Counted from the stretch's first letter, positions 51,376-60,873 are shown. The stretch is 64,000 nt of DNA from Haladaptatus sp. R4 (GCF_001625445.1 NZ_LWHG01000030.1:175663-239662); one strand, 5' to 3'. Numbers and translations are program-made. The notes: generated from the sequence alone by a model not told the origin.

Positions 51376-54300
51376 ATGTCATTCTCTGACAAACTCGGCG
51401 ACAAGATCGTCAAACACAGTCGTCTTTTTATCGTCGCTCTACTCGTCTTTTCGTTGCTTCTCGGATCGGGTGCGTCGATGGTAGGACAATCATCTTCCCT
51501 CGATTCGTTTCAAAGTGATAGCAGTTCAGCCGCAAAAGCACAGAGTTACATTAGCGAGAACTTTTCGACGGGATCGAACAACACGACGAGTGCTCAAATA
51601 ATCGTCCGTGATAACAATACGCTCTCTAAAGATTCACTCAAAAATCAAATCAAGTTACAGCAAGCACTGCGGAATAATAGCACCGTAAACGAAACTCTTA
51701 CCGAAGACTCTCCAACGGTTGGGATAGCGAATATCCTCGCCACAACGATTAACCAATTAGACAAAGCGGAAGAGCTCAAATCCCGTGGCGAAAACCTCCA
51801 GGAACGAAAGGAAAATCTCACCGAGTGGGGTAAACAGCTTCAGGCCCGTTCGGAACAACTCAACGAGAGTAAAGAAGAACTCCAGCAACGGGGAGAGCAG
51901 CTGAAAGAGCAAGGTGAAGAGCTGCAAGCGCGAGGGGAAAAACTCCAACAGCGCTCGGACGAACTCAATCAGAGTAAACAGGAACTCCAACAGCGCGGTG
52001 AAGAGCTCAAAGAGGAGGGTCAGGAACTCAAACAACGCGGACAAAAACTCCAACAACGCTCTGACGAGCTCAACGAGAGCAGAGCACAGCTCCAAGCGAA
52101 GGGCCAGGAGCTACAAGCGCAAGCCAAACAGTTGAACGAGAGCAAAGCACAGCTCCAGAATCAGGGCGAGGAGCTCAAACAACGTGCTCAAGAACTCAAC
52201 GAGAGCCAAGCAGAGCTCGAACAACGCCAGGCGAATTTGGAAGCACGAGCCCAAGAACTCAATCAGACTCAACAGGAGCTCGCAGCGCGTAATAAGAGTT
52301 TGCAAGAGCAGCGGGCCACTATCGAGGAGGCCCACCAGAATGGTACGATCAACGATACCGAGTATGAACAACGTCTCGGTTCACTTCAAGAAGAACAGAC
52401 CGAATTGAAAGCTGATCAAGCTCAGCTCGTAAACAAATCGACCGAACTCCAGCAGGACCGCCAAGAGCTCGAAAAGGATGCCCAACAACTCAAACAGCAA
52501 GCAGCTAAACTCGAGTCAGATAAGGCAGAACTCGAACAGCAATCCGAACAGCTCAAAGAAACTGCAGAACAGATGCAGGCCGAACGTGCTGAATTGGAAG
52601 AGCGGTCAGCTAAACTACAGCAAGAAGGCAAGGAACTTCAGCAAGCATTTAGCGAACTCCAGCAGGACAAAAAGGAATTGCAGGAAAAACAGGCTGCGCT
52701 CGAAACGGATTCACAGCAGCTCAAGGAGCGTGGTGAGCAACTCAAGGAAGATTCACAACGACTTCAAGAGGACTCCCAAGAGCTGAAAGAAGCACAAGCG
52801 GAGTTGGAGAACGATTCCGCGCAGCTCAAAGAAGAAGGTCAACAGCTCCAAGAGCAGTTCGAGAATTTCAAAGACGCTCAGGAAGCACTCAAAGAGGACG
52901 GACAGGAACTCAAGAACGACCAGCAAGCACTCCAAAACGGGACTAATTTCACGCTTTCCGAGCAGCTGTCGATCCTCGAATCACATAATCAATCGGAGAT
53001 CGATAATGCGACCACGACCATTCTGGCCGAGAACTCCAGTTTTGGTGGTGCAAGTGCTGGTGGTGACGGCGCGTTCGCGTTCATGCCGACCAGCTACAAA
53101 GCCGGGAGCACGGATGCGAACGCGACGATGATCGTTGTCACCCAACAGACGGAGGGTGAAACCACCAGTAGTCAGACGTCGAGCGATCGGATCATGAATT
53201 CACAGCTTGCCATGCAAACGATCGCTCACGAGCAGTTCAAGGCAGAACAGTCGAGCGTCCTCGTCTTCGGAAGCGGCATTATCTCGGACGAGACTCAGCG
53301 TTCGATGAGCGACAGTATTCTTATCGTCGGACCCCTAGCGGTCATCTTCGTTCTCGGCGTCTTGATATTTGCCTATCGAGATCTTCTCGATATCATTCTG
53401 GGGCTCTTCGGTATCGGCCTCGTTCTCGTGTGGACGTTCGGCTTCATGGGCTGGACCGGTATCGACTTCAACCAGATCTTCATTGCAGTCCCAGTGTTAC
53501 TTATCGGGCTCTCGATCGACTACGCCATTCACGTCTTCATGCGCCATCGCGAGGAGCGAGATCGTACTGAAGGTGTCGAACAGTCGATGAAGGTCACGTT
53601 ATCGAGTCTCGGAATCGCGTTGATTCTCGTGACTGTAACCGCTGTAATCGGGTTCCTCTCGAATCTCGTCAGCGACGTGCCCCCAATTCGTCAGTTCGGT
53701 ATCGTGAGTTCCGTCGGGATTACGGCGGCACTGATTATCTTCGGTGTACTCATTCCTGCTCTGAAAACCGAACTCGATTCGTTCTTGGAAGCCCGCGGTT
53801 GGGATAGGGAGAAACGGGCGTTCGGTACCGGAGGTGGACGACTTGGCGCGGTGCTCGCTGGCGGTGCGACGGCAGCTCGCAAAGCACCACGTATCGTACT
53901 CGCCATCGCCGTGATTCTCACCGTCCTCGGCGGTGCTGGTGCAGCACAAGTCGATACGAGCTTCTCGCAGGAGGATTTCCTGGCAAGCAATCCGTCGGGC
54001 GTAATGACCGAATTGCCGGAACCCTTCGCCCCCGGTGAGTATACGGTGAAATCCTCGCTGGAATACGTGAACAACAATTTCCTGCGGCAGGATTCCAATG
54101 CAGAGATACTGATACGAGGAGATATCACCCAACCATCCACGCTCGAAACGGTTGAAAAAGCAGAAAACGGAGCGGCCGAGAAAGATTCAACGGTCGTTCT
54201 CTCCAGTGGAGAACCCGACATCGATAGTCCGTTGTCCGTTATGCGGTCCGTCGCGAACGAGAACGATTCGTTCAAAACGACGTTCAAAAACGCCGACACG

Positions 54301-55137
54301 AATGGTGATGGTGTCCCGGATCGCAATCTGGAATCAGTCTACGACAAATTGTACACAGTCGCTCCTGACCAAGCAAAAAGTGTGCTCTATCGTACCGATG
54401 ACGGTCAGTATAAAGCAATTCACATGACGGTCTCGGTTAAAGGCAGCGCAAGCGGTGATGCGGTTAGCGAGCAGATGAAAGCAGTTGCCGAGACGGTTGA
54501 ACAGGAAAGCACTCTCAATGCTGTTGCGACGGGTCAGCCGATCATCTTCAAGATAGTTCAAGACCAACTGCTCAACTCGGTCATCGAAAGTCTCCTCATC
54601 ACGCTCGGAGCGACATTCATCTTCCTGATGATCACGTACTACTTCCTGCACGGAAGTGCGACGCTTGGTTTCATCACGATGCTTCCTGTGGCGTTCAGCG
54701 TCTCCTGGATTCTTGGGACGATGTACCTCCTCGGAATCTCGTTCAACGTGATTACCGGACTGATTACCAGCCTGACCGTCGGACTGGGAATCGCCTACAG
54801 TATCCATCTCAGCGAGCGCTATATCCACGAACTCGACGAACAACCGTCCGCGTGGGTTGCAATGCGAAAGAGCGTCACCGGTACTGGTGGGGCACTTCTC
54901 GGCAGTGCCGCGACTACCGTGGGCGGGTTCGGTGTTCTCGTATTCGCCATCCTGCCTCCCCTCCAGCAGTTTGGAATCATTACGGGTCTCACGATCATCT
55001 ACTCGTTCCTTGCGAGTGTCTTCGTGCTACCCAGCCTACTCGCCTTGTGGACCCGGTACTTGGGACCAGGTGATGCGATGACGGTCGAATCGGCAGACAA
55101 ATCTACCGTGGATGATGTGGGAGCAACGAATGACTGA
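51376..55137 (+). CDS. RND/MMPL-type transporter with giant coiled-coil insert
   Basis: 1253 residues from the ATG at 51376 (a GTG at 51367 adds 3). TM1 at about 12-34 (LFIVALLVFSLLLGSGASMV), then residues 40-120 and a long coiled coil at about 125-525 built of Q/E-rich heptads (ELQQRGEELK..., LKQRGQKLQQRSDELNESRA). A first membrane bundle follows (about 640-800; ILIVGPLAVIFVLGVLIFAY, IDFNQIFIAVPVLLIGLSID), another soluble domain, and a second bundle (about 1060-1230; TYYFLHGSATLGFITMLPVA, HLSERYIHELDEQ). RND exporters have this duplicated layout, but the first soluble domain is replaced by the coil. Function probably lipid or hydrophobic-compound export or envelope scaffolding. Stop overlaps the regulator start by 8 bp. 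Confidence 0.9.
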   Translation: MSFSDKLGDKIVKHSRLFIVALLVFSLLLGSGASMVGQSSSLDSFQSDSSSAAKAQSYISENFSTGSNNTTSAQIIVRDNNTLSKDSLKNQIKLQQALRNNSTVNETLTEDSPTVGIANILATTINQLDKAEELKSRGENLQERKENLTEWGKQLQARSEQLNESKEELQQRGEQLKEQGEELQARGEKLQQRSDELNQSKQELQQRGEELKEEGQELKQRGQKLQQRSDELNESRAQLQAKGQELQAQAKQLNESKAQLQNQGEELKQRAQELNESQAELEQRQANLEARAQELNQTQQELAARNKSLQEQRATIEEAHQNGTINDTEYEQRLGSLQEEQTELKADQAQLVNKSTELQQDRQELEKDAQQLKQQAAKLESDKAELEQQSEQLKETAEQMQAERAELEERSAKLQQEGKELQQAFSELQQDKKELQEKQAALETDSQQLKERGEQLKEDSQRLQEDSQELKEAQAELENDSAQLKEEGQQLQEQFENFKDAQEALKEDGQELKNDQQALQNGTNFTLSEQLSILESHNQSEIDNATTTILAENSSFGGASAGGDGAFAFMPTSYKAGSTDANATMIVVTQQTEGETTSSQTSSDRIMNSQLAMQTIAHEQFKAEQSSVLVFGSGIISDETQRSMSDSILIVGPLAVIFVLGVLIFAYRDLLDIILGLFGIGLVLVWTFGFMGWTGIDFNQIFIAVPVLLIGLSIDYAIHVFMRHREERDRTEGVEQSMKVTLSSLGIALILVTVTAVIGFLSNLVSDVPPIRQFGIVSSVGITAALIIFGVLIPALKTELDSFLEARGWDREKRAFGTGGGRLGAVLAGGATAARKAPRIVLAIAVILTVLGGAGAAQVDTSFSQEDFLASNPSGVMTELPEPFAPGEYTVKSSLEYVNNNFLRQDSNAEILIRGDITQPSTLETVEKAENGAAEKDSTVVLSSGEPDIDSPLSVMRSVANENDSFKTTFKNADTNGDGVPDRNLESVYDKLYTVAPDQAKSVLYRTDDGQYKAIHMTVSVKGSASGDAVSEQMKAVAETVEQESTLNAVATGQPIIFKIVQDQLLNSVIESLLITLGATFIFLMITYYFLHGSATLGFITMLPVAFSVSWILGTMYLLGISFNVITGLITSLTVGLGIAYSIHLSERYIHELDEQPSAWVAMRKSVTGTGGALLGSAATTVGGFGVLVFAILPPLQQFGIITGLTIIYSFLASVFVLPSLLALWTRYLGPGDAMTVESADKSTVDDVGATND
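51757..52935 (+). repeat. Coding repeat array of coiled-coil heptads
   Basis: About 1.2 kb of degenerate 21-bp and 42-bp periodicity within the RND-type gene, encoding Q/E/K/L heptads (ELQxRGEELK, KLQQRSDELNES, etc.). It leaves long false open frames on the opposite strand, which are not genes. Confidence 0.9.
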
Positions 55138-55903
55138 TTCGACGGAAGCCAACGCGATAGCTGCGCTACAGCGATTGGGACTCTCCAAGTACGAGGCACA
55201 GGTCTTCTGTGCCCTGCAGCCGATCGATAAGGCGACTGCGAGCGAGATCAGCGAAAACAGTGAAGTGCCGCGCTCACAGGTCTATGGGGCCGCCGATGGG
55301 TTAGAAGAACTGGGTCTGGTGGATGTTCAACAATCCAACCCCCAACAGTTCCGTGCCGTGGGACTGGACGAAGCGCGTGCCCATCTACAGGCCAAGATCG
55401 AACGTGAGCAGGATCGTGCCTTCGAGGCACTTGATTCTCTGCAACAACAGCCAATCGACGAAACGGAAACCCAAGAAGATATTTGGACGCTCAAGGGTCA
55501 AGAAACGATTAACGATCGTGTCACCCAACTCATCAGCAACGCGAACAACCGGATTATCTTCGGCGCACGCGATCCGATGATACTGGACGACAATGTAATC
55601 ACAGCGCTTTCGAAGGCACAAGCGGATGATATTGATGTCTTCATCACGAGTGGGAACCCCGCGGTTTGTGAGCTTTTTGAAGAGCGTGGTCTCGAAGCGT
55701 GCCAGTTCCCGATGAAGCCGGACGATAATGATCGGAGTGGTCGTGTTCTGGCAATCGATTCTGATGTTATTCTCATGAGTGTCCTCGTTCCAACCCACGA
55801 TAGGACTCAAAACGAGGTCGCCTTTTGGAGCGATGGAACTGGGTTTGCCAGTATCCTGATCGGTCTCTTGGAGACCTGGTTTTCAAAAATCATTGAGTCG
55901 TAA
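55130..55903 (+). CDS. TrmB-like transcriptional regulator
   Basis: 257 residues from the ATG at 55130. N-terminal winged helix: AIAALQRLGLSKYEAQVFCA, ATASEISENSEVPRSQVYGA, ADGLEELGLVDVQQSNPQQF; then a C-terminal TrmB-type sensor domain: KGQETINDRVTQLISNANNR, PMILDDNVITALSKAQADDI and AFWSDGTGFASILIGLLETW. Shorter than the TrmB at 28689-29753 (354 residues), so a different branch. Its ATG overlaps the RND-type gene stop by 8 bp, so the two are co-expressed and it probably controls that transporter. Confidence 0.9.
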   Translation: MTDSTEANAIAALQRLGLSKYEAQVFCALQPIDKATASEISENSEVPRSQVYGAADGLEELGLVDVQQSNPQQFRAVGLDEARAHLQAKIEREQDRAFEALDSLQQQPIDETETQEDIWTLKGQETINDRVTQLISNANNRIIFGARDPMILDDNVITALSKAQADDIDVFITSGNPAVCELFEERGLEACQFPMKPDDNDRSGRVLAIDSDVILMSVLVPTHDRTQNEVAFWSDGTGFASILIGLLETWFSKIIES

Positions 55904-56277
55904 GCCTGTTGAAAAATCGGCGCAGTGAATGCGCTATGATTGTTTGATTCATTAGTCGCAATGTTCAACGGCCTGATTTCTTGCGGTGACGTTGGTCACT
56001 ACGGAATCGGCGGAGTTGACGATTAGACGAGTGTTGATTGCTCTCCAAATTGTTGCTGCTCGTCGTGCTCACTCTCGTTTGTAGTCATAGTCCATGACAC
56101 TGTTCTCAGGTGGTTCGTTCACCCGAATTGATTCAGCGTTGATAACGGAGTTAGTGTATTATACTAACCTTGATTGTCTCCTAAATCTCGATAACTGTGT
56201 CGCATATCTCCCCTCACGTGTTTCCCTTGGCAAACGTCCCAATTACTTATCCGTATTGGAGCCTGCGACACTACATA
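55904..56277. other. Intergenic stretch
   Basis: Begins with GCCTGTTGAAAAATCGGC just after the regulator stop; such a sequence resembles ends of some haloarchaeal insertion sequences, but no second end or transposase is present. Nothing else recognised. Confidence 0.3.
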
Positions 56278-56709
56278 ATGAATCTCGCAGATTTTCAGCA
56301 ACAGTCGGAAATCACCGACGATCTCCCAGCTATCGATTGTAATGCGTGCCAATCTGCTCTCGACCCTGCTAGCCAGCAATCCGTCTCATTTCTCCTCCTG
56401 GATCAGCTTCGAATTCCTGTGCTCAGTTGTGATGACCATCTCGAACAGTTCACGTCGATCTGTGGCCTCACCTCTGACGACACAGCGAAGCTTCTCCATC
56501 ACCAACCCGCTGGTGGTATCTCGTGTCCTGGCTGTCGTTTCGCATCATATTCTGCAGCCCAGTCCATAGTCCCGGTCCAAGATGGGGCAATTGTACCCAT
56601 CGCATGTCCAGAACACCAATCAAAGATCATTCACCGATTCCAGACAGGGCTGCAGACCCACCAACAGCTAACGTCTGGTCTTGGTACGACGATCGGCACC
56701 TCGCTGTGA
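56278..56709 (+). CDS. Haloarchaeal cysteine-rich zinc-binding protein
   Basis: 143 residues from the ATG at 56278 (the open frame extends upstream without a plausible start). Conserved Cys/His pattern: PAIDCNACQSALDPASQQSV, VLSCDDHLEQFTSICGL and GISCPGCRFASYSAAQSIV, IACPEHQSKIIHRFQTGL. At least two zinc sites (CxxC, C...H). Related haloarchaeal proteins are uncharacterised. Small TATA-like sequence upstream (TTACTTAT, 56242-56250). Confidence 0.7.
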   Translation: MNLADFQQQSEITDDLPAIDCNACQSALDPASQQSVSFLLLDQLRIPVLSCDDHLEQFTSICGLTSDDTAKLLHHQPAGGISCPGCRFASYSAAQSIVPVQDGAIVPIACPEHQSKIIHRFQTGLQTHQQLTSGLGTTIGTSL

Positions 56710-57249
56710 ATTTCAAGGTGACAACCAGGACTAGAAATGAAATTATAGTAGTGAAGTGCGGCATCCTCCCTGACGTAAGCGTCAGGGCTTCTTCTCCTTC
56801 ATGTTGGTGTATTCGTCGGTTAACGACATGACCTGTTCTCTCGTGTGAACCAGTAACGAGACTCACACCAATTCTGGGAAATACGAACTCCATCAACGAG
56901 TGTAGAGAAGAGAGTACCCAGTGGCATCAGTGACGTCTTTTGAGAGCTTGGTCAGAATCGACTTTTTACTTGCCACTGATCCCTTCAGTAGCGGTTGCTA
57001 TTACCGAGAAACAACACGAGAATGCACTCAATCATCACAATGCCCAATTCGATACTTACCCAAGGGAGTACTGTACAGACACATCAGAATACCCCGAGCG
57101 GATCGTATCCGGGTGATCATCGTTGTCGCATTGTCCCTGAAGCCGAGAAAATCTTCTATATTTGTACCACCCCCGTGAATCCGGTCGCCGAATCACGACA
57201 CCGATTGGGTTCCCAAAGTAGTTGGTATAGGAACCCATTGAGAAATAAA
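56710..57249. other. Intergenic stretch
   Basis: No gene. It contains the hairpin 56768-56787 (CCCTGACG-TAAG-CGTCAGGG) in a GCGGCATCCTCC context (see the separate entry). The remainder is AT-rich without open frames of haloarchaeal composition. Confidence 0.4.
56768..56787. mobile_element. Solitary IS200/IS605-type end hairpin
   Basis: Perfect 8-bp stem (CCCTGACG / CGTCAGGG) with a TAAG loop, preceded by AGTGCGGCATCCTC and followed by GCTTCTTCTCC. In haloarchaea this hairpin-plus-GGCATCCTCC layout marks ends of IS200/IS605 (TnpB) elements. No TnpB gene or second end lies in the window, so it is at most a solo end. It could also be a terminator. Confidence 0.45.
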
Positions 57250-57372
57250 ATGAGTCCTAACCTTACTCAATGTCCTGATTGTGGATGGACTGGTAATACG
57301 AGTGATTGCGTAATCGATGAACTCAAACGAAAGTGTCCAGTTTGCCACTACGTATTACCACGCAATTCCTGA
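57250..57372 (+). CDS. 40-residue zinc-ribbon microprotein
   Basis: MSPNLTQCPDCGWTGNTSDC VIDELKRKCPVCHYVLPRNS: two CPxC knuckles (CPDC at 8-11, CPVC at 29-32) spaced as in the small rubredoxin-like/zinc-finger proteins (CPxCG family) common in haloarchaea. A TATA-like element (GGTATAGG, 57221-57228) lies about 26 nt before the ATG, so a leaderless transcript is likely. Its role is unknown. It was missed by length filters. Confidence 0.7.
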   Translation: MSPNLTQCPDCGWTGNTSDCVIDELKRKCPVCHYVLPRNS

Positions 57373-57386
57373 ATCGGGCAATATAT

Positions 57387-57583
57387 TCACTCGTCCTCTG
57401 AAATCCACCAGATGACCACCCGCGGACTTAATTTCCCCCGTTCCAACTCGTCGCGTTTATGCAACTCCTTGATCCGCAGATACACTGGCCGCCGTTCCAT
57501 CACAACTGTATCTGCAACCTACCGGATGATCACTGCCGAGAGCTCGGACTCCCAAATCACTTGAAGAAGTTCTCGTCAGTCAT
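57387..57583 (-). pseudogene. Short winged-helix gene remnant C
   Basis: Reads (M)TDEN.. then ELSAVIIR-stop-VADTV, MERRPVYLRIKELHKRDELE and RGKLSPRVVIWWISEDE with stop. One nonsense codon at the same position as in remnant B (codon before V/IADTV) and one frameshift near the start. Closest to remnants A and B. Confidence 0.75.
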
Positions 57584-57678
57584 TATCGGCGGTAGTTCGT
57601 GCTCTACTATTCTCTCAATTCGGATTTTATGTGAAAGTACACTAGTTTTAAGCAATTGTCTTATTAATACTGAATCTA

Positions 57679-58524
57679 ATGCAAATCTCTCGCCGTTGGC
57701 TCATGCTCATCTTCGTTGGTTGCCTATGTATCACTGCGGGATGTAACTCTCTATTTAACGACTCCGACCCTCAAACAACAACTACGTCAGACCTTCAAGG
57801 AGAGCTCGCACCCGGTTTGACTGCCCATGGAGTGACAGACGTGGGTATGCTTACAGAAACACATGCACGAATTCTCCAAGAAGATTCCTACACTGTCGAT
57901 TGGGCCAATGTCCAGCGATATTCGAATGGGACAGTGCGATATCAGTCTGCGGGTCAAACACGACGTGGTGCCAAGGGAGTCCACTTCTATTCACAAATCC
58001 GATACCCCACTCCACTACCGACCTTTGCCAGTTTTCCGTTACAACGCTATGAGACCTATGGAGAGCACTACACAATCTATCTGCGGTATCTCGGACAAAA
58101 TAACACAACTACGAGAGCTTTAGACCGCTCTGAAGCACCGGTGTCAAAAACGTTCACGTCTCGTGAGTATCTATATGCGGCCTTGAATGCATTCAACAAA
58201 ACTCACGGCTTCACAGCCACTAAACTCTCAAATTCATCCCCTTTCCGTTATCGAATACGACTAACAAAACTTGAACGTCCAGCACTGATTGCAAATTATC
58301 ACGCCCTCGAGTCGGTGACAAATGCATCACTAACAGCTACGACCGATGGGTGGGGCGTCATTCATCAGTATCGTCTTACCTATACTGGGCAAGCGAACAA
58401 TCGAACTGTCTCCGGAAACAAAACGATTCAGTTTACCCAACTCGGAAGCACTCACGTTTCACAGCCATTCTGGGTTCAAAATGTCTCATTGAATCAATCA
58501 ACTACGATGAAGAGAAATCACTGA
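57679..58524 (+). CDS. Haloarchaeal lipoprotein
   Basis: 281 residues. Signal peptide SRRWLMLIFVGCLCITAGCN with a lipobox (I-T-A-G-C, Cys about 22), probably Sec/Tat-exported lipoprotein. The mature part is Thr/Asn/Tyr-rich with no cysteines and an alternating beta-strand pattern (VDWANVQRYSNGTVRYQSAG, DGWGVIHQYRLTYTGQANNR). Such haloarchaeal lipoproteins (LolA/DUF7537-like) are common and uncharacterised. TATA-like sequence (TTATTAATAC) 14-20 nt upstream. Confidence 0.8.
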   Translation: MQISRRWLMLIFVGCLCITAGCNSLFNDSDPQTTTTSDLQGELAPGLTAHGVTDVGMLTETHARILQEDSYTVDWANVQRYSNGTVRYQSAGQTRRGAKGVHFYSQIRYPTPLPTFASFPLQRYETYGEHYTIYLRYLGQNNTTTRALDRSEAPVSKTFTSREYLYAALNAFNKTHGFTATKLSNSSPFRYRIRLTKLERPALIANYHALESVTNASLTATTDGWGVIHQYRLTYTGQANNRTVSGNKTIQFTQLGSTHVSQPFWVQNVSLNQSTTMKRNH

Positions 58525-58761
58525 TATATGATTACTTGAGCGCCGTCGTTGTACGAAGGAGGGGTGGCGGGAAGAGGGCGTGTGGATCAGGAGTGATGGC
58601 ACCAGACCCACGCGAGACCATTCAGGGTGTCAGAGGCAACCGCGCCACAACTAGTCCTTTGAGGGGTTCGGTAAATGCTTTGTGCTACTATTAAAAAATA
58701 AGACAATTAGAAAGCTGACTACAGGTTTCGCTCTTCTCGTATATTCGCGAGAGCATGGGCT

Positions 58762-58885
58762 ACGGTAAGTTCATGAACCGCTGCTGCACTGGCTGCCGCT
58801 CCATTGCAACCGTGTCTGCGCCCCACCGAGCAGCTACCGCTGGGAATTCAGAATCACGAACCAGTTAAAAGAGATTGTCATCATT
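58762..58885 (-). pseudogene. Short winged-helix gene remnant D
   Basis: Reads DDNLF-stop-LVRDSEFPAVAARWGADT, VAMERQPVQQRF, then decays. It keeps the Trp that is a stop in remnants B and C. It ends against the 3' end of the alpha/beta hydrolase gene. Confidence 0.7.
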
Positions 58886-58888
58886 GTT

Positions 58889-59428
58889 TTACGAATTTTT
58901 GACATCCCGAGCGACATCAAACAAGTTATTGTTGAACTGATGTCCACGATCATCAAATTCACGAATGTTCGCCTGAGGGAGTTGTTCAGCGTATAGCGCG
59001 AGATGTTCAAACGGGACCACTTCGTCGTCGCGGCTGTGATACAAGAATATCGGAGATTCTTTGGGGAGTTCCGATGCGAAGTCTTTCTGTAGTACATCCT
59101 CGTCAACGTTCCATCCTTTAGAGCCAAAGTAGGGTGGCGCGATTAGGAATACTCCGGTGACGGACTTTTCTATCTCCTTTTCGGAGAGACATTTCAACAG
59201 AATCGAACCACCCACAGAGTGTCCGACGAGAAGTACCTCCTGCTCCAACATATCGAGTTCTTTTGCTACCCGATCTGTCCACACTTCTGGAGAATCCACG
59301 TTCGGCATCTTCGGACACCGTACCTCGTACCCTGTCCCCAATGTTTCCTGCAGACTTGCTACTAGTTTCATATCTTCCTTGTAGGCTCCCTCACCGCCAC
59401 CGTGAATGAACAGTACTTGTTTTTCCAT
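58889..59428 (-). CDS. RBBP9/YdeN-like alpha/beta hydrolase
   Basis: 179 residues from the ATG at 59428 (MEKQVLFIHGGGEG). Landmarks of the serine hydrolase fold: EVLLVGHSVGGSILLKCL (nucleophile Ser in GHSVGG, about 85), PIFLYHSRDDEVVPFEHLAL (Asp) and REFDDRGHQFNNNLFDVARD (His). It is a single-domain hydrolase of 180 residues, smaller than esterases. Cytoplasmic. Substrate unknown. Upstream start (59482) is possible but would add 18 residues of unlikely composition. Confidence 0.88.
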   Translation of the reverse strand: MEKQVLFIHGGGEGAYKEDMKLVASLQETLGTGYEVRCPKMPNVDSPEVWTDRVAKELDMLEQEVLLVGHSVGGSILLKCLSEKEIEKSVTGVFLIAPPYFGSKGWNVDEDVLQKDFASELPKESPIFLYHSRDDEVVPFEHLALYAEQLPQANIREFDDRGHQFNNNLFDVARDVKNS

Positions 59429-59693
59429 GGTTATTTCTTTTTGATACGGACACCGAGATGGGTGACAGGGTCTATAGAACACTGGTATCTTCTAACTCAA
59501 CTTACTGGAGATCTCATTAAGAGGCCCTTCATGCTCGTTACAGTATTCTCATATCTGGCTAGGAACTGCTTCAGTATCAATGATTCCTTGAAGGAGTATC
59601 GAAGCATTGGAACGTACCGATTCCCTTCAATGACGAGACCATGTCTAAGAAATTCCAAAATCATTTTTACCGTACCTATCTGTTACAGTAGAG

Positions 59694-60260
59694 ATGACCG
59701 GAAATACACCCAAGAACGTCACCGATTCTATCCGTTATCAAGGAAAGGCGATCGATGATCCGGCATGGATACCTGAATTTCTCGCTGAACAGGAAACGGG
59801 TGTGCTTGGTCTCATTGATGACAATATCCCTCATCTTGTGACACAACTCTTCGTCTACAATCGAGATGAAGGCGTGATTTACCTCCACGGTGCAGAGGCG
59901 GGACGTGCTCACGAACTCGTTGAGAGCGGCGACCAATCCTGCGCTTCCTTTACAACGAGTGAAAAAGGGCGATATATCCCGGCTGATGAACCGGTAAACT
60001 TCACTGTCGAGTACTCGAGCGTGGTCGCCTACGGAACCATTGATTTGCTCGCTGATAGAGAGGATAAACGAGCGGTTCTTGAGCAATTTATGGAGAAATT
60101 TGCACCCCAATTGGTTGAAGGCGAGGACTATGAGCTAATAGCACAGGAGTCAATCGATCGGACGGCCGTCTACCGTCTCGACATCGAATCATGGAGTGGC
60201 AAAGAAGGGTGGAAAGATCCCGATCATCCAGGAGCGTACAGTCTCGATTCAACCCAGTAA
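59694..60260 (+). CDS. Pyridoxamine-phosphate-oxidase-like flavin-binding protein
   Basis: 188 residues, NimA/PNPOx-like split-barrel fold: RYQGKAIDDPAWIPEFLAEQ, TGVLGLIDDNIPHLVTQLFV, YNRDEGVIYLHGAEAGRAHE, and FTVEYSSVVAYGTIDLLADR. The pattern G-x-L-(G/A)...D...(P)...(V/T)P...Y-(L/F)-H-(G/T)-A matches FMN-binding proteins of this family (including the 5-nitroimidazole-resistance type). Probably binds FMN or F420-like cofactor and reduces a small molecule. Single gene. Exact role unknown. Confidence 0.9.
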   Translation: MTGNTPKNVTDSIRYQGKAIDDPAWIPEFLAEQETGVLGLIDDNIPHLVTQLFVYNRDEGVIYLHGAEAGRAHELVESGDQSCASFTTSEKGRYIPADEPVNFTVEYSSVVAYGTIDLLADREDKRAVLEQFMEKFAPQLVEGEDYELIAQESIDRTAVYRLDIESWSGKEGWKDPDHPGAYSLDSTQ

Positions 60261-60715
60261 TTCCACTCCACAGATCGGCTCCATCGAATTCGCACTCATC
60301 GCCGGTAGTGTCTTTTCACATTCTCTTGGATGAAATCCCGGCCTGAAAGGTCTTTTCCGGGAGCATGACAGTGGATCATGCCCTGTGTGAACCGGAATTC
60401 GTGATGTTACGAGTTGGATGACCGTCGGGTAGCCGATGTGGGCTGATTCTACAGCGAACCCTGTCGAGAGAGATTGTGCCTTTGACGTCGCTTCGACAGG
60501 TCTGGTGGCCGAGTTTCTTTGAGCCAACGCAACCAATGAACGGACCGGAAGAGGCCATTCTGATCAGTCTCTCAAAATTCGTCTACTCATCTTCCTGCGC
60601 TCACTCCCATTATCCTCAAGCTACCGAGTAGCGGAGACCCACGTCGGATGCTGAACCACCCGACGTTGTCTTTCGTCTGCCAAGGCTCGAAAGACCAACC
60701 AGACGAATCCATCCG
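60261..60715. other. Intergenic stretch
   Basis: No gene. The region looks like former coding sequence on the minus strand (RKRPFRPGFHPREC...) without recognisable family. Confidence 0.35.
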
Positions 60716-60873
60716 CAGCCCTTGAAGCTGCCGAGACGACACAGCAACGCGCACAGGCCGAACAATTTGCCTTCGACGTCCAAGCCCCCGGAATTGTCGA
60801 AGTGACCAACGAGAACCCGGCAGACCACCAGTACACCGTCTCCATCGATCACGAGAGTCAACCCAGACACTAA
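60716..60873 (+). pseudogene. SWIM zinc-finger protein remnant 6
   Basis: N-terminal part of the family: LEAAETTQQRAQAEQFAFDV, QAPGIVEVTNENPADHQYTV, SIDHESQPRH and stop. Before the truncation it lacks any SWIM motif. The first 32 bp recur at 39455-39486. Confidence 0.85.

Noticed and set aside
51757..52095. Long minus-strand open frame rich in Leu/Phe, looking like a membrane protein
   Set aside because: Shadow of the Q/E-rich coiled-coil repeats on the plus strand; antisense of such codons always looks hydrophobic.
55904..56277. Possible insertion-sequence end after the TrmB-like gene
   Set aside because: One short similarity only, no partner end, no transposase.
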